A stretch of 64,000 bases of DNA from Desulfotignum sp. (lineage in GTDB: Bacteria; Desulfobacterota; Desulfobacteria; Desulfobacterales; Desulfobacteraceae), in contig JAGYOW010000002.1 in the NCBI GenBank assembly GCA_018399285.1, forward strand, positions 1 to 64,000, given 5' to 3'. Position 1 is the stretch's first letter, and the number at the start of each line of letters is the position of its first letter. A program made the translations under genes and the position numbers. Below the pieces are notes generated by a model. The model searched no databases, was not told the origin of the DNA, and worked only from the letters and a program-made list of their open reading frames with translations. Positions 29,543-38,610 of this stretch are shown piece after piece.

Positions 29543-30148
29543 ATGAAATGGATGGATGAACACAGACTGGTGCTGGCATCCCAATCTCCCCGGCGCAGAC
29601 ACCTGCTGACACAGATGGGACTGGACCTGGAGATTCTGCCGGCGGATGTGGATGAGACCCCGGCACCCGGTCTGTCACCGGAAGCCGTGGTCAAAACACT
29701 GGCTGAAAACAAAGCGTGTCATGTGATGCAGCAGCGCAGGCAGGCCTGGGTGCTCGGGGCCGACACCATTGTGGTCAAAGACGGCCGGATACTGGGGAAG
29801 CCGGAAAATCCCGGCCAGGCCGTCTCCATGCTTGAAAATCTCAGTGGTGCCACCCATTCGGTGTTCACCGGATATGCCGTGGGCCATCATACAAAGGGTA
29901 AAATCATCACCTGTGCCATTGAAACTTCAGTGGTGTTCAAGACTTTGACAAAACAGGAAATTCTCTGGTACACTGGCACCCATGAACCCTATGACAAGGC
30001 CGGGGGATACGCCGTTCAAGGGCTGGGCGCGTTCATGGTCAAAGAAATCCGCGGCTCCTGGGCCAATGTGGTGGGCCTGCCGGTGTGCGAAGTGATACAG
30101 ACCCTGGTCTCTTTGGGGGTGATACAATTTCAAGGACATGAGTCATGA
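29543..30148 (+). CDS. maf: Maf-family nucleotide pyrophosphatase
   Basis: The 201-residue protein has the Maf signature LVLASQSPRRRHLLTQMGL at the N-terminus, the VLGADTIVVKDGRILGKPEN block, and YDKAGGYAVQGLGA near residue 147. It hydrolyses non-canonical nucleoside triphosphates (dTTP/UTP-type substrates in this clade) in the cytosol, a house-cleaning role. It overlaps yggS by four bases (ATGA), so the three genes maf-yggS-queH form one operon. Confidence 0.94.
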   Translation: MKWMDEHRLVLASQSPRRRHLLTQMGLDLEILPADVDETPAPGLSPEAVVKTLAENKACHVMQQRRQAWVLGADTIVVKDGRILGKPENPGQAVSMLENLSGATHSVFTGYAVGHHTKGKIITCAIETSVVFKTLTKQEILWYTGTHEPYDKAGGYAVQGLGAFMVKEIRGSWANVVGLPVCEVIQTLVSLGVIQFQGHES

Positions 30149-30837
30149 CAAACATCCGAGAGAACCTGGCTGAAATTCAGGAAAAAATACATACCGCGGC
30201 CGCTAACTGCGGCAGAAATCCGGCGGATATCACCCTGGTGGGGGTGAGCAAAAAACATGGGGCTGAAAAAATGCACCAGGCCATTGAAGCCGGTCTCACC
30301 GATCTGGGGGAAAACTATATCCAGGAGGCCGTGGACAAAATCGATGCCATCGGCCGACAGGCGGCAAGGTGGCATTTTATCGGTCATCTTCAGTCCAACA
30401 AAGCCCGGTTTGCAGTTCAGTATTTTGATCTGATCCACACAGTGGACAAACTCAAGCTGGCCAAAGAGATTGACAAGCAGGCCAGAAAAATTGAAAAACG
30501 CCAGAAAATCCTGCTCCAGGTGAATATCGCAGAAGAAGAAACCAAATCCGGGGCCGGGGCCCATGAGGTCATTGATCTGGCCGGGGAAGTAACCAAATTT
30601 GAGCATCTTGAACTGCACGGGCTGATGTGTATGCCCCCCTATTTTGATGATCCCGAACATGCCCGGCCCTATTTCAGGCATCTGGCAAAGATCCGGGAAC
30701 AGATGCTGGATGCCGGTGTGGACAAAAACGCCATGACTCATCTGTCCATGGGCATGAGCCATGATTTTTGCGTGGCCATCCAGGAAGGGGCCACCCTGGT
30801 GCGGGTGGGTACCTCTATTTTCGGTACCCGGTCATGA
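30145..30837 (+). CDS. yggS: YggS/PLPBP pyridoxal-phosphate homeostasis protein
   Basis: The 230-residue TIM-barrel protein binds PLP without known catalysis and balances vitamin B6 and amino-acid pools. The PLP lysine lies in VGVSKKHGAEKM near residue 36; WHFIGHLQSNKAR, VNIAEEETKSG, GLMCMPPY, LSMGMSHDF and VRVGTSIFGTR are all family blocks. The length is normal. It is coupled to maf upstream and queH downstream by ATGA overlaps. Confidence 0.95.
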   Translation: MTNIRENLAEIQEKIHTAAANCGRNPADITLVGVSKKHGAEKMHQAIEAGLTDLGENYIQEAVDKIDAIGRQAARWHFIGHLQSNKARFAVQYFDLIHTVDKLKLAKEIDKQARKIEKRQKILLQVNIAEEETKSGAGAHEVIDLAGEVTKFEHLELHGLMCMPPYFDDPEHARPYFRHLAKIREQMLDAGVDKNAMTHLSMGMSHDFCVAIQEGATLVRVGTSIFGTRS

Positions 30838-31382
30838 AGCTGTTGCTGCACACCTGCTGCGGACCCTGCACCATTTATCCGTTGCGGGTACTCAGAGAGA
30901 TGGACATCCAGGTCATGGGTTTTTTTTATCGGCACAACATCCATCCCTATACCGAATGTCTTAAAAGAGAAGATACCTTACGTCAATATGCGGATGATCA
31001 GGGGATGAAAATGATCTGGCAGCCGGATTATCAGCTGGAAAACTTTTTACAGTCCGTGGTTTTCAGAGAAAAAGACCGGTGCCGGTACTGTTACCATGCC
31101 CGGCTTTTTGCCACAGCCAAAGTGGCCCGAAAAGGAAAATTTGATGCATTCTCCTCCACCCTGCTCTACAGCAAGTTCCAGAACCATTCTCTGATACAGG
31201 AGATCGGTGCGGCCGTGGCAAAAGAAACCGGAGTGGATTTTTTCTACCATGATTTCAGGCCGGGCTGGAAACAGGCAATTGAGGAATCAAAAGCCCTGCG
31301 TATGTACCGGCAGTCCTACTGCGGCTGCATCTACAGTGAAAAAGACCGGTTTTACAAACCGGTAAAAAACAGTTCAATTTAA
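30834..31382 (+). CDS. queH: epoxyqueuosine reductase QueH
   Basis: From the ATG at 30834, which overlaps the yggS stop, the protein has 182 residues. It contains the paired cysteine motifs of QueH (DUF208): HTCCGPCTIYP at residues 6-16, DRCRYCYHARL near residue 80, and YCGCIYSEKDR near residue 163. These bind an iron-sulfur cluster and a second metal in the enzyme that reduces epoxyqueuosine to queuosine at the tRNA wobble position, replacing the cobalamin-dependent QueG. No other queuosine gene lies in the window. Confidence 0.93.
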   Translation: MKLLLHTCCGPCTIYPLRVLREMDIQVMGFFYRHNIHPYTECLKREDTLRQYADDQGMKMIWQPDYQLENFLQSVVFREKDRCRYCYHARLFATAKVARKGKFDAFSSTLLYSKFQNHSLIQEIGAAVAKETGVDFFYHDFRPGWKQAIEESKALRMYRQSYCGCIYSEKDRFYKPVKNSSI

Positions 31383-31409
31383 ATAGCGACAGAATAATAT
31401 TCAAGTCTA

Positions 31410-33626
31410 TCAGGGCACGGGCTTTCTGATCTGGTTGATCATAGATACCAGGCGCCGGTCGGTTTGATGGAGCCGGGCCGCCAGAACGGTGAACAGATGT
31501 TTGGCCACTTCCGGATATTTCTCGATCACTTCTTCCAGTTTGTCACCGGGAAACCGTTTGATTTTGGAACGACCCTTGGAGATGATGGACGCAGACCGGG
31601 CATCCCTGGTAATGGCGGCCATTTCACCGAAGTACTCTCCCGGCTGGGTAATTTCGGCAATTTTTTTCCCTCCTTTGACCACATACACAGCCCCCTGAAT
31701 CAGTTTGAAAAAATCGATGTCCTTATTGTTTTCCCGGATGATCACATCCTTATCCTCATAGATTTCCAGATCCGGATTCACCAGATAGGCAGGAAGTGAT
31801 TCTTTGGTAATCACGGTTTTTTTCATCACTTCATCAAAAGAGGTTTCCCCCTCTTTGATCTTGTGAAGTCCGGCGTCTCTCAATGTGACCATGCCTTCCT
31901 GAACCGCCACCTTGCGCAGCTGGTCCTCGGACACCTCCGCACTGATGGCCTTGGCCACCTCATCGGTGACCTCCATGAGCTCATACAGCCCGACCCGGCC
32001 CTTGTGCCCTGTGCCATTGCAATGGGGACATCCATTGGGCCCCATGATCCTAAGATCCGGGATCTCATTTTTTGAAAATCCTTCCGTCTCCAGCATGGCC
32101 GGGTCATATCCGGTGACTTCTTTCTTACATTCCGGGCACAGCCGCCGGGCCAGTCGCTGGGACAGCACCATAGTCACAGAAGCGGCCAGCATATAAGAAG
32201 GAATGCCGATATCCACCAGACGACCGATGGTGGAGGGACAGTCATTGGTGTGCAGGGTGGCAAAAACCAGATGGCCGGTCATGGCCGCCTTAATGGCGAT
32301 TTCCGCAGTTTCCAGATCACGGATCTCTCCGACCATGATAATGTCCGGATCCTGTCTCAGAAAGGCTCTCAGAGCTGCGGCAAAGGTCATGCCAATTTCT
32401 TCTCTCACCGGCACCTGGTTGATGCCTTTGAAATTGAACTCCACCGGATCTTCAGCAGTGAGAATTTTAATATCGTCTTTGTTAAGCCGGTTGAGTATGG
32501 AATACAGCGTGGTGGTTTTTCCGGATCCAGTGGGGCCGGTGACCAGCAGAAGGCCATAAGGGCGGGAGATACATCGCTTGAGCATTTCAAACGTGGTGGA
32601 TTCAAATCCCAGGCGGGTCAGATCAATACTTAACGCACTCTGATCCAGAATACGCATGACAATGCTTTCCCCGAACAGGGTGGGCAATGAAGACACCCGG
32701 AAATCCACAGATTTTTTTTTGCCTAAGCGCAGTTTGATGCGGCCGTCCTGGGGGACCCGTCTTTCAGCAATGTCCAGGGATGCCAGAATCTTGATCCGGG
32801 ACACCACAGCGCTTTTGATGGAAACAGGCAGGTTCATGGCTTTATACATGCTTCCGTCCAGGCGGTATCTCACCTGGAACGATTTTTCAAAGGGCTCGAT
32901 GTGAATGTCTGATACCCCGTCATTGATGGCCTTGGTCAAAATCCCGTTTACCAGCTTGATGATGGGGGCATCTGAAGCCAGAAATTCATCCTGATCATCA
33001 TCTTTTTCAGCTAAGCTGACCTCCACCTCCTCAGCAGCTTCCGATACCAGAGATCCGAAATCCTCCACTGAAGTAACCTGGGAGTCGTCTTCTGTTTCTT
33101 CTTCAAAATGCAGAAATTTTTTGTACTCATCGTCACTGATTTTGTAAAAATCCCGGTACGCCTGAATGATATCATTCTCAGTGGTTACATACACATGGAT
33201 ATTTTTTTTTGTTTTATTGTGCAGGTCTGTCACCACCCGGGTGTCGGTGGGTTCCACCATGGCCACAGACAGATCATCTTCTTTAAGGCTCAAAGGAAAC
33301 ACCATGTAATTTCTGGCCAATTCAAACGGAAGAATTTTTTGAGCCCTGGGATCAGATCTCATTTCTGAAAAGCGGATTACATTATAATTATATAATCGGC
33401 CCAGGACATTAATGATAGTATCCGGGTCGATATATCCTTTGGCCAGTAAAATGGTGCTAAGGCGCTCACCGGATCTTTTCTGAACTTTAAGGGCTTCTTC
33501 CAGCTGAAGGCTGGTGATCTGGCCTTCTTTAGAAAGGATTTCACCGATCCGTATTTTTCCAGCCTCTGACTGGTCTTTGATGGTGGAGGTGAGGCTGGAT
33601 TTCTTTTTTGCAAATGACGTCACCAT
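31410..33626 (-). CDS. pilB: PilB/GspE-type ATPase with N-terminal MshEN and C-terminal cyclic-nucleotide-binding domain
   Basis: The 738-residue protein would power assembly of type IV pili or a related secretion filament from the cytosolic face. An MshEN domain (residues 26-165; RIGEILSKEGQITSLQLEEAL and RLSTILLAKGYID) may bind c-di-GMP. The ATPase core follows: Walker A GPTGSGKTTT near 360, Asp box, Walker B DPDIIMVGEIRD, His box GHLVFATLHTN, and a four-Cys zinc site (CPEC...CPHC). An extra C-terminal domain (about 610-725) reads as a cyclic-nucleotide-binding fold with an intact phosphate-binding cassette, GEYFGEMAAITRDARSA. Known family members usually end after the ATPase domain. The gene is convergent with queH. 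Confidence 0.92.
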   Translation of the reverse strand: MVTSFAKKKSSLTSTIKDQSEAGKIRIGEILSKEGQITSLQLEEALKVQKRSGERLSTILLAKGYIDPDTIINVLGRLYNYNVIRFSEMRSDPRAQKILPFELARNYMVFPLSLKEDDLSVAMVEPTDTRVVTDLHNKTKKNIHVYVTTENDIIQAYRDFYKISDDEYKKFLHFEEETEDDSQVTSVEDFGSLVSEAAEEVEVSLAEKDDDQDEFLASDAPIIKLVNGILTKAINDGVSDIHIEPFEKSFQVRYRLDGSMYKAMNLPVSIKSAVVSRIKILASLDIAERRVPQDGRIKLRLGKKKSVDFRVSSLPTLFGESIVMRILDQSALSIDLTRLGFESTTFEMLKRCISRPYGLLLVTGPTGSGKTTTLYSILNRLNKDDIKILTAEDPVEFNFKGINQVPVREEIGMTFAAALRAFLRQDPDIIMVGEIRDLETAEIAIKAAMTGHLVFATLHTNDCPSTIGRLVDIGIPSYMLAASVTMVLSQRLARRLCPECKKEVTGYDPAMLETEGFSKNEIPDLRIMGPNGCPHCNGTGHKGRVGLYELMEVTDEVAKAISAEVSEDQLRKVAVQEGMVTLRDAGLHKIKEGETSFDEVMKKTVITKESLPAYLVNPDLEIYEDKDVIIRENNKDIDFFKLIQGAVYVVKGGKKIAEITQPGEYFGEMAAITRDARSASIISKGRSKIKRFPGDKLEEVIEKYPEVAKHLFTVLAARLHQTDRRLVSMINQIRKPVP

Positions 33627-33654
33627 TTAATGCCCCTGTTTCACAAGCTTGAAT

Positions 33655-33864
33655 TTATTTGTAATTTTTATATACCCGCATGGCACCGGCAGTGACCAGA
33701 AAGATTCCCAGTACATAGAAACAGAATTTCACCAGGCCCAGTTTGTTGCTGAAAAATTCAATGGTCGCCACCTGGGGCATGACCGTTGGTATCCGATAAA
33801 ATACGCCCAGTCCCACGGCAATGAGAATAATACCATAATAAAATGTGAATTTTTTTTTGTCCAT
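33655..33864 (-). CDS. small two-helix membrane protein
   Basis: The 69-residue protein starts MDKKKFTFYYGIILIAVG and has two hydrophobic helices (about residues 9-27 and 42-62), with an extracytoplasmic loop and a basic C-terminus (RVYKNYK). It sits six bases after the ABC-F stop and 28 bases before the PilB-like gene on the same strand, so it is probably in their transcript. I do not recognise a family or function. Confidence 0.7.
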   Translation of the reverse strand: MDKKKFTFYYGIILIAVGLGVFYRIPTVMPQVATIEFFSNKLGLVKFCFYVLGIFLVTAGAMRVYKNYK

Positions 33865-33870
33865 CTAAAA

Positions 33871-35712
33871 TCACAGCCTTTCCAGTTCTTTGAGTTGATT
33901 TTCAAACGGTTGATTCATTGAATCCAGTTTCCGGGTTTCTTTTTCCAGGTCCAGAAAAAAAGCCTCCACCCGGGCCTCAAGATCGGCCAGTTGTTTGGAA
34001 AATGTTTGAATGGCATCGCCATCCCCTTCCTGAGATGCGGTCAACAACGATTCATTGACGGATTTGATTTCGATTTCACATGCTTCAATGGCATCTTCGA
34101 TCCCGGTGATTTTCTTTTGTATGGGGCCTGTCACCCGGGAACGCTCCGCAATAATTTCCGATTTTTTCTGGCGCAGCGCTTTTTTGCTCAATCCCGGAGA
34201 CCGGGGTCCTGCGGCACCGGTGTCAGTGGTTTCTTCCCACCCGTCTTTGTCTAAAAATTCCTGATAACTGCCTTCAAACAATTTGATCTGATCCTGTTTA
34301 AATACCACCAGTCGATTGGCCAGGGTATGCAGAAACATCTCATTATGGGTAACCAGAATCACAGCCCCTTCAAAGGCGTTCAATGCGTCGATAAACGCAT
34401 CGCAGGCCTCGATATCCAGATGGTTGGAGGGTTCGTCCAGCAACAGCAGGTTCAGCGGAGTCAGCAACAGCTTGCCCAGCATGACCCGGGATTTTTCTCC
34501 GCCGGACAGCACGCCGATTTTTTTCAATGCCGCATCTTTTTCAAACATCATGGCCCCGCAGATGTTTCGGGCCGCCTGGCGGTCAAAATCCGGATGGGCA
34601 TCAATGAGGGTTTCCTCGATGGTCTGATTGTCATTCAACGAAGAGACATTGGTCTGTTCAAAATATCCGGGAGACACCCCGGGATTGTAGGTCACCGTTC
34701 CGGACACGGGATCAAGCTGCCGGGTGAGCAGTTTGACCAGGGTGGTCTTTCCCTTGCCGTTCTGGCCGATGATACCGATCCGGTCCCCGGGCTGCACGGT
34801 CAAAGAAAAATGATGGATCAATGGGCGGTCCGGGATATAGCTGAAGTTCAATTTTTCCACACGCAGCAGCTGTTTGCCGGCAAAGGGCAGGTAATTAAAA
34901 GAAAATGCCAGGTTTTTGAGTTTTTCCAGTTTTTCCTTTGACTGCTGTTTTTCCAAAGTCTTGATCCGGGACTGGACCATGCTGGCCAGTCGGGCTTTGG
35001 CCCGGAACCGGGTGATAAAGGTTTCGATCTCTTTTTTGCGTTTTTCTTCATTTTGTCTGGTTTTTTCATACACCTCTTCATCCTGGGCCACCTGGTCGTA
35101 GTATTTGGCGGTATTTCCGGCAATTTTCCGGATTTTACAGCGGTGGATCCCGGCAATATGCGTGACCACATGGTCCATGAATCCCCGGTCATGGGTCACC
35201 AAAAGCACTTCTCTGGGCCAGGCGGTCAGAAACTGGGTGATCCAGCGGATGGAGGTGATATCCAGATAATTGGTGGGTTCATCTAAAATCAGCAGGTCCG
35301 GTTCAGCCACCAGCACTTTTGCCAGATTCAGGCGCACCTGAAATCCCCCGGAAAACTCTTTTGGATCCCGGTCCATGTCCGAGTCGGAAAACCCCAGTCC
35401 TGCCAAAATTTTTTCCGCTTTCCAGTACTGGTCTCTTTCATGGGGCGGCAGCCCGGTCATGGCTTCATCCCGCACGCTGTTTTGAGAAAACTGAATTTTC
35501 TGGGGCAGAATCCCCAGCCGGTATCCGGAGGGGTAAGTGATTTTCCCGTCATCCGGATGATCGATGCCTGCAATTATATTTAACAACGTGGTTTTTCCAT
35601 GGCCGTTTCTGCCCACCAGCCCGACCCGTTCCCCGGGGTTGATCTGCAGACTGGTATGATCAAACAGCTCCTGGTTGCCAAATCCCTTGACAATGGATTC
35701 AATGCTCAGCAT
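33871..35712 (-). CDS. ABC-F family ATPase (YheS/Uup-like)
   Basis: The 613-residue soluble protein has two ABC cassettes and no membrane segment, the mark of ABC-F ribosome-associated translation factors. Cassette one has Walker A GRNGHGKTTL near residue 39, signature EFSGGFQVRL and Walker B LLILDEPTNYLD. Cassette two has GQNGKGKTTL, VLSGGEKSRVML and LLLLDEPSNHLD. A charged inter-domain linker (YEKTRQNEEKRKKEIETFI) and a C-terminal coiled coil of about 80 residues follow the Uup/YheS plan. The role is likely rescue of stalled ribosomes or DNA/ribosome maintenance; the exact paralogue cannot be fixed. Confidence 0.9.
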   Translation of the reverse strand: MLSIESIVKGFGNQELFDHTSLQINPGERVGLVGRNGHGKTTLLNIIAGIDHPDDGKITYPSGYRLGILPQKIQFSQNSVRDEAMTGLPPHERDQYWKAEKILAGLGFSDSDMDRDPKEFSGGFQVRLNLAKVLVAEPDLLILDEPTNYLDITSIRWITQFLTAWPREVLLVTHDRGFMDHVVTHIAGIHRCKIRKIAGNTAKYYDQVAQDEEVYEKTRQNEEKRKKEIETFITRFRAKARLASMVQSRIKTLEKQQSKEKLEKLKNLAFSFNYLPFAGKQLLRVEKLNFSYIPDRPLIHHFSLTVQPGDRIGIIGQNGKGKTTLVKLLTRQLDPVSGTVTYNPGVSPGYFEQTNVSSLNDNQTIEETLIDAHPDFDRQAARNICGAMMFEKDAALKKIGVLSGGEKSRVMLGKLLLTPLNLLLLDEPSNHLDIEACDAFIDALNAFEGAVILVTHNEMFLHTLANRLVVFKQDQIKLFEGSYQEFLDKDGWEETTDTGAAGPRSPGLSKKALRQKKSEIIAERSRVTGPIQKKITGIEDAIEACEIEIKSVNESLLTASQEGDGDAIQTFSKQLADLEARVEAFFLDLEKETRKLDSMNQPFENQLKELERL

Positions 35713-35815
35713 GTATGGTATCTTGTCCCAATTCTGACGATTTTGACTTCTCTTGTTTTAAATTAAGCAACGCATCATAGCATTGGTGAAGATTTTTATA
35801 AATATGAGATTTCTC

Positions 35816-35844
35816 TTGACTTGATTTTTCAATATTGCATAGTT
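35816..35844 (+). promoter_or_regulatory. possible promoter of ppdK
   Basis: TTGACT (35816-35821) is followed after 16-17 bases by CATAGT/ATAGTT, a weak -10. It lies in the divergent interval between the ABC-F gene and ppdK. Confidence 0.35.
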
Positions 35845-35895
35845 ACATCATCACGTTCATTCATTAACACGGATATTATACAATACGAGGAAATC

Positions 35896-38610
35896 ATGAC
35901 CAGATATATTTATGAATTCGGCCCCGGGAAAACAGACGGGGATGCTTCCATGAAAAACCTTTTGGGGGGAAAAGGAGCCAATCTGGCTGAAATGGCCCGG
36001 CTGGGCCTGCCGGTTCCTCCGGGATTCACCATTTCTACTGAATGCTGCAACCATTATTTTGATCTGGGGTGGCGGTTTCCGGATACGCTTGAATCGGAAA
36101 TCAGGACCGCCATGGGCCATGTTGAAACCCAAATGAAAATGACATTCGGTGATCCGGAAGCTCCTTTGCTGGTTTCCTGCCGGTCCGGAGCCAGAAGTTC
36201 CATGCCCGGGATGATGGAAACCATCCTCAATGTGGGACTGTGTTCCACCACCATTCCCGGGCTGGTGGAAAAAACCGGCAATGAATGGTTTGTGTATGAT
36301 GCTTACCGCCGTCTGATCATGATGTATTCGGACGTGGTCATGGAAAAAGCGGATCAGGTGGTGCCCGAAGATGGTATGGGCATCCGCCTGAACCTGGAAA
36401 TGATGATGAACAACCTGAAAAACGACAAAGGGTATGAGCATGATACTGATATCTCGCTTCAAGACATGCAGGCCCTGTGTGACCGGTTTAAAAAGAAAAT
36501 TTCCCAGTATCTGAAAAAAGAATTTCCGGATGACCCCTGGGAACAGCTTATGGGAGCCATCGGGGCCGTGTTTAAAAGCTGGAACGGCAAACGGGCCGTG
36601 TCCTACCGCCGTATCGAGCATATTCCCGATGCCTGGGGAACCGCGGTCAATGTTCAGGCCATGGTGTTCGGTAACATGGGGGATACGTCCGCCACGGGCG
36701 TGGCATTTACCAGAGATCCGTCCACCGGCAAAAACCATTTTTTCGGCGAATGGCTGGTCAATGCCCAGGGGGAGGATGTGGTGGCCGGTATCCGGACCCC
36801 CAATCCCTTGAACAAAGACACCAAAAACATGCAGAACCAGCATCTGCCATCCCTGGAAGAAGCCATGCCCGGTCTGTATGACCAGTTGTATGATATCCGA
36901 AACACCCTGGAATCCCATTACAAAGACATGCAGGACATCGAGTTCACCATCCAGGAAGGCATTTTGTACATGCTCCAGTGCCGGGTGGGCAAACGCACGG
37001 CCACGGCTGCGTTGAACATGGCCATGGACATGTATGAACAAGGCATGATCGATGAAAAAACCATGATCTGCCGCCTCAATCCCAAATCCTTAGATGAAAT
37101 GCTGCACCCCATTGTGGACCCCCGGGAGGAAAAAACAGCGGTTCAGGTGGCGGAAGGCCTGCCGGCCGGTCCGGGAGGCGCCTGGGGCAAAATTGTTTTC
37201 ACGGCCGAAGATGCCGTGCAGATGGCCAAAATCGGGGAAAATGTCATCCTGGTCAGGGAAGAAACCAGTCCGGAAGACATTGAAGGCATGAGGGCCGCGT
37301 CTGCCATTCTCACGGCCCGGGGCGGCATGACCAGCCATGCGGCCCTGGTGGCGAGAGGCTGGGGTAAATGCTGCATCGTTGGGGCCGGGGCCATGAAAAT
37401 CAATGCAAAAAACCGCCAGGTACAGGTGGGAACCCGGGTATTTAATGAAGGGGACGTGTTTACGTTGAACGGCACCAAAGGCATTGTGTATGACGGCCGG
37501 CTCAAAATGAAAGACGCATTGGAAAACCCCAAGTTCAAAAAATTCATGGCCATTGCGGACCAGCACCGGACCATGGGGGTGCGGACCAATGCCGATACAC
37601 CGGAAGATGCGGCCACCGCTTTGAAATTCGGGGCCCAGGGCATCGGCCTGTTCAGAACCGAACACATGTTTTATGGGGCTGATTCAGACCGGCCGTTGTT
37701 TCTGCTGCGGAAAATGATTTTAAGCAAATCAACGGAAGAACGCCAGGCATCCCTGGATGAACTGTTTCCGTTCGTCAAGCAGGAAATTAAAAACACGTTG
37801 GAAGTGATGGACAACCTGCCCGTGACCCTGCGGCTGTTGGATCCGCCCCTGCATGAATTTGTGCCCGAATCGGAAGCCAACCAGATGGAAATCGCCAAAG
37901 CCCTGGGCATTGACCTGGAAGAGGTGAATAAACGAAGCCGGCTGCTCAAAGAATCCAATCCCATGATCGGTCACCGGGGGGTACGTCTGGGAATCACATT
38001 TCCGGAAATTACGCAGATGCAGGTGAATGCGATTTTCACGGCGGCCGCTGAATTGATCGTTTCAGGAAACCAGCCGTTGCCTGAAATCATGGTGCCGGTC
38101 ACCTGCAATGAAAAAGAGCTGACTTTTGTCAAAAAAATAGTGGATGACTCTTATCACAATGTCTTGAAAGCCCACAATCTGGAACAGATCCCATTTTTGT
38201 TCGGCACCATGATTGAAATTCCCAGAGCGGCGTTGATTGCGGACAAAATGGCGAAGGATGCCCAGTTCTTTTCATTCGGCACCAATGATCTGACCCAGAT
38301 GACGTTCGGGTTTTCCAGAGATGATATCGGATCTTTCATGAATGACTATATCGACCATGCCATTTTAGACTCGGATCCGTTTGAAACCCTGGATCAGGAA
38401 GCTGTGGGCAGTCTGATTGAAATTGCTGTTGAGCGCGGCAGAAAAACCCGGCCTGAGATCAAGCTGGGAATCTGTGGCGAACATGGCGGGGATCCGGCAT
38501 CTGTGACGTTCTGCCATAAGGCCGGACTGACCTATGTGTCCTGTTCTCCCTACCGGGTGCCGATCGCGCGGCTGGCTGCGGCCCAGGCCGCTATTCAGGA
38601 GAATGATTAA
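35896..38610 (+). CDS. ppdK: pyruvate, phosphate dikinase
   Basis: From the ATG at 35896 (GAGG five bases upstream) the protein has 904 residues. It interconverts pyruvate + ATP + phosphate with PEP + AMP + PPi and in anaerobes serves gluconeogenesis or PPi-linked glycolysis. The N-terminal nucleotide-grasp domain has LLGGKGANLAEMARLGLPVP and SCRSGARSSMPGMM. The swivelling domain carries the phospho-His in GGMTSHAALVARGWGK near residue 480, with the regulatory Thr two residues before it. The C-terminal PEP barrel has GLFRTEHMF, FFSFGTNDLTQMTFG and GICGEHGGDP. Its dedicated regulator is encoded convergently right after it. Confidence 0.97.
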   Translation: MTRYIYEFGPGKTDGDASMKNLLGGKGANLAEMARLGLPVPPGFTISTECCNHYFDLGWRFPDTLESEIRTAMGHVETQMKMTFGDPEAPLLVSCRSGARSSMPGMMETILNVGLCSTTIPGLVEKTGNEWFVYDAYRRLIMMYSDVVMEKADQVVPEDGMGIRLNLEMMMNNLKNDKGYEHDTDISLQDMQALCDRFKKKISQYLKKEFPDDPWEQLMGAIGAVFKSWNGKRAVSYRRIEHIPDAWGTAVNVQAMVFGNMGDTSATGVAFTRDPSTGKNHFFGEWLVNAQGEDVVAGIRTPNPLNKDTKNMQNQHLPSLEEAMPGLYDQLYDIRNTLESHYKDMQDIEFTIQEGILYMLQCRVGKRTATAALNMAMDMYEQGMIDEKTMICRLNPKSLDEMLHPIVDPREEKTAVQVAEGLPAGPGGAWGKIVFTAEDAVQMAKIGENVILVREETSPEDIEGMRAASAILTARGGMTSHAALVARGWGKCCIVGAGAMKINAKNRQVQVGTRVFNEGDVFTLNGTKGIVYDGRLKMKDALENPKFKKFMAIADQHRTMGVRTNADTPEDAATALKFGAQGIGLFRTEHMFYGADSDRPLFLLRKMILSKSTEERQASLDELFPFVKQEIKNTLEVMDNLPVTLRLLDPPLHEFVPESEANQMEIAKALGIDLEEVNKRSRLLKESNPMIGHRGVRLGITFPEITQMQVNAIFTAAAELIVSGNQPLPEIMVPVTCNEKELTFVKKIVDDSYHNVLKAHNLEQIPFLFGTMIEIPRAALIADKMAKDAQFFSFGTNDLTQMTFGFSRDDIGSFMNDYIDHAILDSDPFETLDQEAVGSLIEIAVERGRKTRPEIKLGICGEHGGDPASVTFCHKAGLTYVSCSPYRVPIARLAAAQAAIQEND

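Noticed and set aside
35857-37041. A 394-codon minus-strand frame inside ppdK
   Set aside because: Antisense shadow; low-complexity His/Phe/Gly content and no ribosome site.
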